Of a stretch of 64,000 bases of DNA, positions 57,898 through 64,000 are shown one piece after another (within the stretch, counting starts at the first letter, position 1; each line of letters starts with the position of its first letter). Source of the DNA: Nonomuraea gerenzanensis (GTDB lineage Bacteria; Actinomycetota; Actinomycetes; Streptosporangiales; Streptosporangiaceae). The translations under genes were made by a program, and so were the position numbers. Location: contig NZ_CP084058.1 in assembly GCF_020215645.1 (NCBI RefSeq), positions 1,426,001-1,490,000 on the forward strand, in the 5' to 3' direction. The notes below the pieces were generated by a model. That model made no database searches and was not told the DNA's origin. It was given only the letters and a program-made list of their open reading frames with translations.

Positions 57898-59427
57898 GTG
57901 ACCTTCGACATAGTGATCAGCGGTGGGCGGGTGCTCGACGGCACGGGCGCGCCGCCGTACCGGGCGGACCTGGGGATCGCGGGCGACAGGATCGCGGCCG
58001 TCGGCAGGCTCGACGGCGCGCGGGCGGGCACGGTGATCGACGCGGCGGGCAGGTTCGTCGCGCCGGGTTTCGTGGACTGTCACGCGCACGGCGACGCGGC
58101 GGTGTTCGACGCGGGCGTGCAGCGCGCGGCGCTGCGGCAGGGGGTCACGACATTCGTGCTGGGGCAGGACGGGCTGTCGTTCGCGCCGGGCTCCGCCGCG
58201 ACCGTGGCCTACGCCTCGCGGTACTTCGCGGCGGTCAACGGCGCCCTGGTGGACGGGCCGCTGACCGTCGCCGACCTGCTGGCCGGCTACGACAGGGCGG
58301 TGGCGCTGAACACGGCGTACCTGCTGCCGCACGGCACGATCCGGTACGACGTCATGGGCCCCTCGCCGGAGCGGGCGGGCCCCGGCGAGGTGGCGGGCAT
58401 GCTGCGGCACGTCGAGCGCGGCCTGTCCGAGGGCGCGGTCGGGTTGTCGAGCGGGCTGGAGTACCTGCCCGGCCGCTATGCCGACGCCGAGGAGCTGGCC
58501 GCCCTGTGCGCGCCGCTCGGCGGCCTGCCGTACGTCACCCACATGCGGGCCTACGGCGAGCGGGCCGGCGTCGGGATGGCCGAGGTGGTGGAGATCGCGG
58601 AGCGCTCGGGCGCGGCCGTGCACGTCTCGCACCTGCACGGGCCGGCGGGCGTGCTGCTGCCGCTGGTCGAGGACGCCCTGGGCAAGGGCGTGGACCTGAC
58701 CTTCGACACCTACCCCTACCTGCGCGGCAACACGATCCTGGCGATGGTCGCGCTGCCGCCGTCCGTGCCGGGCGCCGACACCGGCGCCGCGCTGGAGATG
58801 ATCGCCTCCGACGCGCTGGACGACTGGTGGCCTGCCCAGGGCGCGCTGTGGCCCCGGCTGACCATCTCGCACGCGCCCGGCCTGGAGTGGGCCGAGGGGC
58901 TGACCGTGGTGGCCGCGGCCGAGCGGGCGGGGGCCGAGCCGGCCGCCTTCTGCCGCCGGTTGCTGACGGAGACGCGGATGGAGGCGGGGGTCGTCATCGC
59001 CCGTCCCGACGAGGGGCCGCAGGGCGAGGAGTCCGTACGCCGGATGCTCCGCCACCCCTCCCAGACCGGCGGCTCCGACGGCATCTACGTGGGCGGCCAC
59101 CCGCACCCGCGTGGGTTCGGCGCGTTCGCCAGGTTCCTCGGCAGGCATGTCAGGGAGCTGGGCGACTGGACCTGGGAGCAGGCGGCCGTGCACCTGGCCG
59201 CGCATCCCGCCAGGCGCTTCGGGCTGGCCGACCGGGGGCTGCTGCGGCGCGGTTTCGCCGCCGACGTGGTGGTGTTCGACCCGGCCACGGTGGGCGACCT
59301 GGCCACCTATCCCGCGCCGCGCACGCTCGCGGAGGGGGTGGACGACGTGCTCGTGTCCGGCGTGCCCGTGCTGGCAGGGGGCGAGCTGACGGGTGCCACT
59401 CCGGGGCGCGCGGTACGGCCCTCGTGA
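57898..59427 (+). CDS. N-acyl-D-amino-acid deacylase (D-aminoacylase) family amidohydrolase
   Basis: A 509-residue amidohydrolase. It begins FDIVISGGRVLDGTGAPPYRADLGIAGDRIAAVG and has the metal motif FVDCHAHGDAAV, then THMRAYGERAGVG, VHVSHLHGPAG, the SDGIYVGGHPHPRG catalytic-Asp region and the end LAEGVDDVLVSGVPV. This is the D-aminoacylase/N-acyl-D-glutamate deacylase group, which frees D-amino acids from their N-acyl forms. The GTG start is 8 bp after the kinase-fusion stop, but this gene more likely heads its own D-amino-acid operon. The next gene starts 35 bp after its stop. Confidence 0.88.
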   Translation: MTFDIVISGGRVLDGTGAPPYRADLGIAGDRIAAVGRLDGARAGTVIDAAGRFVAPGFVDCHAHGDAAVFDAGVQRAALRQGVTTFVLGQDGLSFAPGSAATVAYASRYFAAVNGALVDGPLTVADLLAGYDRAVALNTAYLLPHGTIRYDVMGPSPERAGPGEVAGMLRHVERGLSEGAVGLSSGLEYLPGRYADAEELAALCAPLGGLPYVTHMRAYGERAGVGMAEVVEIAERSGAAVHVSHLHGPAGVLLPLVEDALGKGVDLTFDTYPYLRGNTILAMVALPPSVPGADTGAALEMIASDALDDWWPAQGALWPRLTISHAPGLEWAEGLTVVAAAERAGAEPAAFCRRLLTETRMEAGVVIARPDEGPQGEESVRRMLRHPSQTGGSDGIYVGGHPHPRGFGAFARFLGRHVRELGDWTWEQAAVHLAAHPARRFGLADRGLLRRGFAADVVVFDPATVGDLATYPAPRTLAEGVDDVLVSGVPVLAGGELTGATPGRAVRPS

Positions 59428-59462
59428 GCGATAAGGTCGGAGCCGGAATCAGAGGGGGTGTT

Positions 59463-60539
59463 GTGCCGGCGATCCTCGGCCAGTCGGTCTTCGACGGCGG
59501 GCTCGAATTTCCCGCCATGGTGGTGCACCGCGACGCGCTGGAGCACAACATCTCGACGATGGCGGGCTTCGTCCGCGACCACGGCATGGAGCTGGCGCCA
59601 CACGCCAAGACGCACATGTCCGCCGAGATCGCCGCGATGCAGCTCGCGGCCGGCGCGTGGGGGCTGACGGTCGCCACGCCCCGCCAGGCGGCCACGGTCA
59701 GGGCGTTCGGGACGGATCGGGTCCTGGTGGCGAACCAGGTGGTCGATCCCGCCGGGCTCACCTGGGCCGCCCACGAGCTGGAGCGCGATCCGGGCTTCGA
59801 GTTCCTCAGCTTCGCCGACTCCACGGCGGGCATCGACATCCTGGCCGCGCACGCCGGCTCCCGCCCGTTCAGGGTGCTGGCGGAGCTGGGGCATGAGGGC
59901 GGGCGGGCCGGCTGCCGCACACTCGGCGAGCTGCTCGACGTGGCCGCCCACGCGCAGGCCACGCCCGGTGTCGAGCTGGCCGGGGTGGCGGGCTACGAGG
60001 GCGGGCTGCGCACGGCCGCCGAGGTGCGCAAGTATCTCGACGCGCTGCAGGAGGCCGTCGAGTACGTCCGCGTCAAGAGCCCCATCCTGTCGGTGGGCGG
60101 CAGCCAGTGGTTCGACGTGATCGGCCGCGAGCTGGTCGCCACCCAGGCCCGCATCCTGCTGCGCAGCGGCGCCTACGTCACCCACGACGACGGCTACTAC
60201 CGCGAGCGCACGCCGTTCAACCGCATCGACGGCGAGCTGCGCCCGGCCCTGGAGGTGTGGGCGCACGTGCTGTCCGTGCCCGAGCCGGGGCTGGCCGTCG
60301 TCGGCATGGGCAAGCGTGACGCGCCCTACGACGAGGGCCTGCCGATCCCGCGCCGCGGCGGCGTCACGATCGTGAAGATGCAGGACCAGCACACCGTGGT
60401 CCGCGCCACCGGGCTCCAGCCCGGTGACCTGCTGGCCTTCGGCATCTCCCATCCCTGCACGGCCTTCGACAAGTGGCGCGTGCTGCCGCTGGTGGACCGC
60501 GACTACCGTGTCGTTGGCACGATAAGCACGAATTTCTAG
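59463..60539 (+). CDS. D-threonine aldolase/D-serine dehydratase-like PLP enzyme
   Basis: A 358-residue fold-type III PLP enzyme (alanine-racemase N-terminal barrel plus D-serine dehydratase-like C-terminal domain). PLP lysine K49 is in LAPHAKTHMSAEIAA; ADSTAGIDIL, VLAELGHEGGRAGCR and LSVGGSQWFDV line the barrel; GISHPCTAFDKWRVLPLVD gives the His-x-Cys zinc pair of this family. It either cleaves beta-hydroxy D-amino acids or dehydrates D-serine. GTG 59463 follows AGAGGGGG; GTG 59424 overlaps the upstream stop but lacks a ribosome site. A RidA gene follows, as expected if 2-aminoacrylate is formed. Confidence 0.86.
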   Translation: MPAILGQSVFDGGLEFPAMVVHRDALEHNISTMAGFVRDHGMELAPHAKTHMSAEIAAMQLAAGAWGLTVATPRQAATVRAFGTDRVLVANQVVDPAGLTWAAHELERDPGFEFLSFADSTAGIDILAAHAGSRPFRVLAELGHEGGRAGCRTLGELLDVAAHAQATPGVELAGVAGYEGGLRTAAEVRKYLDALQEAVEYVRVKSPILSVGGSQWFDVIGRELVATQARILLRSGAYVTHDDGYYRERTPFNRIDGELRPALEVWAHVLSVPEPGLAVVGMGKRDAPYDEGLPIPRRGGVTIVKMQDQHTVVRATGLQPGDLLAFGISHPCTAFDKWRVLPLVDRDYRVVGTISTNF

Positions 60540-60547
60540 GAGATGCA

Positions 60548-60928
60548 GTGAAAAAGGAGCTCCGGACCACGGACGGCGCCGCCCCCATCGGCGCCTACTC
60601 GCAGGGCCTCGTCGTGGGCGACTTCGTCTACACCTCCGGCGCGGGCCCGCTCGACCCGCAGACCGGCGAGGTCGTCGGCGACGACGTGGCCGCCCAGACC
60701 CACCGCACCATGCAGAACCTCGGCGCCATCCTGGCCGCGCACGGCCTCGGCTTCGACGACGTGGTCAAGGCCACGGTGCACCTGCAGCACCTCAAGCGTG
60801 ACTTCGCCGCGTTCAACGAGGTCTACAAGTCCTACTTCAACCAGCCCTACCCCGTGCGCACCACGGTGGGGTCCGACCTGATGGACATCCTGGTGGAGAT
60901 CGACTTCGTCGCGCACAAGAGCGCCTGA
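60548..60928 (+). CDS. ridA: RidA-family enamine/imine deaminase
   Basis: A 126-residue trimeric-fold protein. Segments PIGAYSQGLVVGDFVYTSG, RTMQNLGAILAAHGLGFDDVVKATVHL, R104 in PYPVRTTVG and E117 in VEIDF are the RidA signature and active-site residues. It hydrolyses reactive enamines such as 2-aminoacrylate to keto acids. AGGAG is placed correctly before GTG 60548. It lies 8 bp after the D-serine-dehydratase-like gene, fitting a detoxification step for that reaction. Confidence 0.93.
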   Translation: MKKELRTTDGAAPIGAYSQGLVVGDFVYTSGAGPLDPQTGEVVGDDVAAQTHRTMQNLGAILAAHGLGFDDVVKATVHLQHLKRDFAAFNEVYKSYFNQPYPVRTTVGSDLMDILVEIDFVAHKSA

Positions 60929-60937
60929 GGCCCGGCT

Positions 60938-62128
60938 GTGGACAGTTCGGTGTACGTCTTCGTCGAGGACCTGCGCGGCGAGGGCGTCGAGCGGGTGCTC
61001 GACAGGATCAGCGGGTACGGCGTGTCCGGCGTCACCGTCGGCGCCGTGCACCATGCCTCCCGCGACGTCACCCCGCACGGACTGTCCCGGCTGACGCTGC
61101 GCCACGACGGGGCGCACTTCACCCCGCCGCCGGAGCTGTTCGACGGGCTCCGCCTGGCTCCGGTGCCCGGCTACGTGGACGCCCTCGACGGGCTGCGCGA
61201 GGCCTGCGCGAAACGTTCGCTGAAGCTGCACGGCTGGACGGTCTTCCTGCGCAACGCCACGATCGGCACCGAGCATCCGGACGTGACCGTACGCGACTGC
61301 TTCGGCGACCGAGGCTCGCTCGCCGACCTGTGCCCCGCCCACCCCGACGTGCGTGACTACGCCGTCGCGCTGGCCAGGGCGGTGGCCAGGCTCGGGGTCG
61401 ACAGCGTGGTGGCCGAGTCGCTGCACTTCAGGCCGCTCAAGCCGCAGCGCTCGTTCGTGCCGCTCGGGCCGATGGACGCCTACCTGTTCGCGCTGTGCTT
61501 CTGCGACTACTGCATGCGCCGGGCCACCGACCTGGGCGTCAACGCCGAGGTGGCGCGCGAGGAGTGCGCGCGGATCGTGGGCGGCGTCTTCGACGGCGAC
61601 CCGCCGGCGCAGGGCGAGGTCACCAGGGCGGCGCTGACGGCGTACGCGGGGCCCGACGTCGTGGCCTACGCCCGCGCCCGCTCCGAGACGGTGACCACGC
61701 TGGTGTCCGAGGTGGCCTCCGCGGTGGCCGACGAGGGCTCGAAGCTGGTGTTCATCGACTCGACGGGGGCGGTCAAGGGCTACACCGACGGGCTGCCCAC
61801 CCCCGGCCTGGCCGCGCACGACGCGTGGCAGCTCGGGGTGGACCTGGTGGCGCTGGGCGACCTGGTGCCCGCGTTCGGGGTGCTGGCCTACGCCCGTGAC
61901 GCGGCGCGGGTGGCCGACGACGTGGGCGCCTACCTGCGGTCCGTGGGCAAGGACCGTGAGGTGCGGGCGGTGCTGCGGCCCGGCTACCCCGACAGCGACT
62001 CCACCGACCGGCTGGTGGCCAAGGCCAGGGGAGCCAGGGCGGCCGGGGCGCTGGCCGTGGACTTCTACGCGTACGGGCTGGTGCCGCACCCGGTCCTCGA
62101 CCGCATCCCGGCGGCCCTGTCGCTCTGA
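60938..62128 (+). CDS. Probable TIM-barrel protein of unknown function with CxCxxC motif
   Basis: A 396-residue soluble protein, last gene of the D-amino-acid operon (9 bp after ridA; GTG start). Alternating strands and helices (SSVYVFVEDLRGEGVERVLDRISGYGVSGVTVGAVHHAS ... LKLHGWTVFLRN ... VDSVVAESLHFRPL ... KLVFIDSTGAVKGYTDGLPTPGL ... GALAVDFYAYGLVPHP) suggest a glycoside-hydrolase-like barrel. ALCFCDYCMRRA has three cysteines in CxCxxC, seen in some hypothetical glycoside-hydrolase-like proteins, perhaps for zinc. I do not recognise a characterised family; a role in handling a D-amino-acid-containing glycoconjugate is speculation from context. Confidence 0.7.
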   Translation: MDSSVYVFVEDLRGEGVERVLDRISGYGVSGVTVGAVHHASRDVTPHGLSRLTLRHDGAHFTPPPELFDGLRLAPVPGYVDALDGLREACAKRSLKLHGWTVFLRNATIGTEHPDVTVRDCFGDRGSLADLCPAHPDVRDYAVALARAVARLGVDSVVAESLHFRPLKPQRSFVPLGPMDAYLFALCFCDYCMRRATDLGVNAEVAREECARIVGGVFDGDPPAQGEVTRAALTAYAGPDVVAYARARSETVTTLVSEVASAVADEGSKLVFIDSTGAVKGYTDGLPTPGLAAHDAWQLGVDLVALGDLVPAFGVLAYARDAARVADDVGAYLRSVGKDREVRAVLRPGYPDSDSTDRLVAKARGARAAGALAVDFYAYGLVPHPVLDRIPAALSL

Positions 62129-62160
62129 TCGGCGCTCTATTCGGCGCTCTATTCGGCGCT
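62128..62160. repeat. 12-bp tandem repeat after the D-amino-acid operon
   Basis: TCGGCGCTCTAT in 2.75 copies, starting on the last base of the operon's stop codon. The 64-bp spacer to 62192 has no gene and no clear terminator. Confidence 0.8.
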
Positions 62161-62192
62161 GCAGCCGGCGCTCCTGCCTGCGCTTCTGCCGG

Positions 62193-62387
62193 TCACGACA
62201 GGTTCTTCTGCCTGACCTGCCACGGCCCCGAGCAGAGCCCGCAGTTCGGGCCGACGAACGCGGCCCTGGCCGTGGCGTCGCCCTTGAGCTGCCGCTTCAG
62301 CCAGAGCGCCCCGACTCGCCCGAGCTCGCCGCCGTTGGGCTGGGAGTAGGTGCCGAAGTGCCCCACGTCCAGGTTGCCGCCCGTCAT
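62193..62387 (-). pseudogene. C-terminal fragment of a secreted alpha/beta hydrolase
   Basis: A 64-residue open frame reading MTGGNLDVGHFGTYSQPNGGELGRVGALWLKRQLKGDATARAAFVGPNCGLCSGPWQVRQKN. It resembles the last strand-helix unit of dienelactone-hydrolase/PET-hydrolase-like proteins, including the catalytic His in VGHFG and a C-terminal Cys pair (NCGLC). The nucleophile elbow and everything before it are missing; upstream sequence is unrelated. It lies next to the TetR gene with a 15-bp gap and is best seen as a deletion remnant. Confidence 0.65.
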
Positions 62388-62402
62388 AAAAACGGTCGGA
62401 TA

Positions 62403-62951
62403 TCAGATGCCGTCGAGGAGGGCCGAGACCGCGTCGGTGGCGAAGTCGTCACCCGGTCGCAGCCCGCGGAAGACCGCCCGCATCCACACGGCCCCGGCCA
62501 GCAGGTCGACGACCAGCATCGGGTCCACCGACGCCGCCAGCTCGCCCCTGCCGGCCGCGCGTTCGAAGATCTCCCGCTCCCTGGCGAACCGGTCGGCGAA
62601 GAACCGCCGCGCGTCCAGCTCGGGATGGCGGACGGCGGCGCCGAGCGCGGCCACCGCGATGTCGCTGCCGGGCGGCTCGGTGAGCAGCCGCACCACGCCC
62701 TCGACCAGCGCCACCAGGTCGCCGCGCAGGCTCCCGGTGTCGGGGGCGTCGAAGCCGAGCACGTCGGACTCGACCAGGGCCGCCCCCAGCAGCGCCGCCT
62801 TCGACGGCCACCACCGGTAGATCGTCGTCTTGTTGACGCCCGAGCGCTCGGCGACCCCCTCGACGGTCAGCCCGTCGTAGCCCTTCTCGGCGACCAGCCG
62901 CAACGTCGCATCGAAGATCTCCTGCTGCTTCCTCGGCGCCATGCGGCTCAT
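62403..62951 (-). CDS. TetR-family transcriptional regulator
   Basis: A 182-residue regulator. The N-terminal HTH reads RKQQEIFDATLRLVAEKGYDGLTVEGVAERSGVNKTTIYRWWPSKAALLGAAL, followed by a helical ligand domain (LVALVEGVVRLLTEPPGSDIAVAALGAAVRHPE ... LLAGAVWMRAVFRGL). ATG 62951 overlaps the LysE stop by 4 bp (an inner ATG at 62942 is possible). As the second gene of the LysE operon it likely represses that operon. Confidence 0.92.
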   Translation of the reverse strand: MSRMAPRKQQEIFDATLRLVAEKGYDGLTVEGVAERSGVNKTTIYRWWPSKAALLGAALVESDVLGFDAPDTGSLRGDLVALVEGVVRLLTEPPGSDIAVAALGAAVRHPELDARRFFADRFAREREIFERAAGRGELAASVDPMLVVDLLAGAVWMRAVFRGLRPGDDFATDAVSALLDGI

Positions 62952-63562
62952 TGTCTCCCGGTGAACGCCGTGAGCACGCCGAGCCCGAGGTAGACGAAGC
63001 CGCTCGTGTACCGCAGGCTCCTGGCCGCGCGGGTGAGGCGCCGGCCCAGGGCGCCGGCCGCGAACGCGTACGCGAGGTCGGAGATCAGCCCCAGGAGCAT
63101 CAGCGTGAGGCCGTACACCACCACCTGCAGCGCGGGCGAGCCCGACTCGGGCCGCACGAACTGCGGCAGCAACGCCAGGAAGAACAGCAGGGTCTTGGGG
63201 TTGAACACGTTGACCAGCACCCCTTCGGCGAACACCTTGCGCAGCGGCTGCGGCTCTGGCCGCCCCGCCTCCGCCTGCTTGCTGGTGAACGCGCGGACCG
63301 CCAGGTAGCCGAGGTAGGCGACGCCGGCCCACTTGATGATCGTGTAGAGCGTGGCGGACTGCGCGATCACGTATGACAGGCCCGCGGCGGCGGCCGCGAC
63401 GTGCACCAGCGTGCCGAGCTCCACGCCCAGCGCGCTGACGAGGCCCGCCGCCCGGCCCTGGGACAGGCCCCTGGCGGTGATGTAGAGGTGGTTCGGCCCC
63501 GGGATGAGGACCAGGACGATCGAGGTTGTGAGGAAGAGAGCGAAGGTGGCGGGGGATATCAC
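62948..63562 (-). CDS. LysE/RhtB-family exporter
   Basis: A membrane protein of about 204 residues: ATFALFLTTSIVLVLIPGPNHLYITARGLSQGRAAGLVSALGVELGTLVHVAAAAAGLSYV, then GVLVNVFNPKTLLFFLALLPQF, with about six helices. The LIPGPNHLYI motif is the RhtB signature. GTG 63562 is the natural start: TACGCT lies eight bases before it (leaderless-type) and the family begins here; the frame is open to 63631. Coupled to the TetR gene, which is the probable regulator. This is the second LysE-type exporter in the window and is not a recent duplicate. Confidence 0.89.
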   Translation of the reverse strand: MISPATFALFLTTSIVLVLIPGPNHLYITARGLSQGRAAGLVSALGVELGTLVHVAAAAAGLSYVIAQSATLYTIIKWAGVAYLGYLAVRAFTSKQAEAGRPEPQPLRKVFAEGVLVNVFNPKTLLFFLALLPQFVRPESGSPALQVVVYGLTLMLLGLISDLAYAFAAGALGRRLTRAARSLRYTSGFVYLGLGVLTAFTGRQ

Positions 63563-63665
63563 AAGGGAGCAGCGTAGGGTGGTTTTGGTATGTCGAAAGA
63601 GGGCCAATCTCGCACCGGAATCCCGGACCAATCGGTTGTCGGAGCGTCATGGCATAGTTTCTGAC

Positions 63666-64000
63666 GTGAACGGTCTTCTCGTCGGGCGATCCGCGGAGCT
63701 GACAGGCCTGGTGCGGGTGCTGTCCGCGGCCGGCGAGGGTGTGGCCGGAGTGGCGCTCGTCGGCGGTGACGCGGGGATCGGCAAGACCCGGCTGATCACC
63801 GAGCTGGCAGCCGAGGCCCGCGAGCGCGGGTTCAACGTGCTCGTCGGGCAGTGCGCCGAGCTCGGCGACGCGCTGCCGTACCTCCCGCTGGCCGACGCGC
63901 TGCGCGGCGCGGAGCCCGCCGTGCGCGAGGCCGCCGCCGCCCATCCCATGCTGGGCCAGCTCCTGCCGGGCACCGAGAGCGCGCCCTCGGCGGGGCTCAC
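63666..64000 (+). CDS. LuxR/MalT-like AAA regulator, N-terminal part (cut by window edge)
   Basis: The frame runs from GTG 63666 to the end of the window (about 111 residues). It starts VNGLLVGRSAELTGLVRVLSAAGEGVAG and has Walker A VALVGGDAGIGKTRLITELAAEARERG, then VLVGQCAELGDALPYLPLADALR, the opening of the AAA_16 ATPase of large LuxR-family (LAL) regulators; a C-terminal LuxR HTH is expected beyond the window. CATAGT lies seven bases before GTG, again leaderless-like. It is divergent from the LysE/TetR operon. Confidence 0.85.
   Translation, partial: MNGLLVGRSAELTGLVRVLSAAGEGVAGVALVGGDAGIGKTRLITELAAEARERGFNVLVGQCAELGDALPYLPLADALRGAEPAVREAAAAHPMLGQLLPGTESAPSAGL

Noticed and set aside
62403..63944. 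A 513-codon frame joining the TetR gene with upstream sequence
   Set aside because: Upstream residues are a shadow of the LysE gene; ATG 62951 overlaps the LysE stop in the usual coupled form.
63647..64000. Minus-strand 117-codon frame at the window end
   Set aside because: Ser/Arg/Pro-rich shadow of the plus-strand AAA regulator, which has a clear Walker A motif.

Overview
The window is GC-rich DNA (roughly 70% or more G+C by eye) with dense, often overlapping genes, many GTG starts and many actinobacterial families: an AftD-like arabinofuranosyltransferase, DUF3068, DUF3817, SigJ/ECF41, a MerR-PP2C fusion, and FadD/Ltp sterol genes. It reads as the chromosome of a filamentous actinomycete. 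I favour Streptosporangiales (Nonomuraea-like), but this is inferred from gene content and not proven. No rRNA, tRNA, CRISPR array, insertion sequence or replication origin was seen. The genes at both edges run out of the window.

Layout. (1) 1-6842, envelope: end of a glycosyltransferase, an AftD-like membrane glycosyltransferase, a membrane acyltransferase and a DUF3068 protein closed by a clear terminator. (2) 6862-16159, the main catabolic island: a nitronate-monooxygenase-type flavoprotein, an EchA19-like hydratase, and a tightly coupled operon of acyl-CoA ligase, DUF35 protein, Ltp4-like and Ltp3-like thiolases, FadD19-like ligase and an Asp-nucleophile alpha/beta hydrolase. The set matches the genes known for degrading C-24-branched (plant) sterol side chains. 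The intergenic regions carry sites matching the published KstR and KstR2 consensus motifs. (3) 16172-22633: a 2153-residue protein with a degenerate trypsin fold, a STAND NTPase and a long TPR array. (4) 22733-32593: exporters, regulators and small enzymes, including a divergent LysR/cysteine-dioxygenase pair, a MerR-phosphatase gene coupled to a frameshifted MFS exporter, and an ECF41 sigma factor facing its carboxymuconolactone-decarboxylase partner from twin promoters.

(5) 32833-34548: a lower-GC two-gene remnant resembling AbiL (RloA/RloB) anti-phage modules; the ATPase is intact and the partner is internally deleted. (6) 34762-39336: an M20 peptidase, an omega-type transaminase next to alanine dehydrogenase, and a VOC protein. 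(7) 39341-44991: a Sel1-repeat protein, a probable metal-trafficking group, a methyltransferase pair, and a perfectly symmetric bidirectional promoter between a small HTH gene and an internally deleted flavin monooxygenase. (8) 44972-57889: two two-component systems, gamma-glutamyltransferase, a Baeyer-Villiger-type monooxygenase, SURF1, DUF3817, a double pseudokinase, arylamine N-acetyltransferase, and a histidine kinase fused through a repetitive linker to a DUF4153/DUF4173 membrane protein. (9) 57898-62128: a D-amino-acid operon (N-acyl-D-amino-acid deacylase, D-threonine aldolase/D-serine dehydratase-like enzyme, RidA, and an unrecognised protein). (10) 62193-64000: a hydrolase gene fragment, a TetR/LysE pair and the start of a LuxR-type AAA regulator.

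Two themes recur. In-frame minisatellites with periods of 12, 30 or 33 bp lie inside coding regions, while the 13, 25 and 29 bp repeats are intergenic. Several promoters have a TANNNT -10 element exactly 6-7 nt before the start codon, which indicates leaderless mRNAs.
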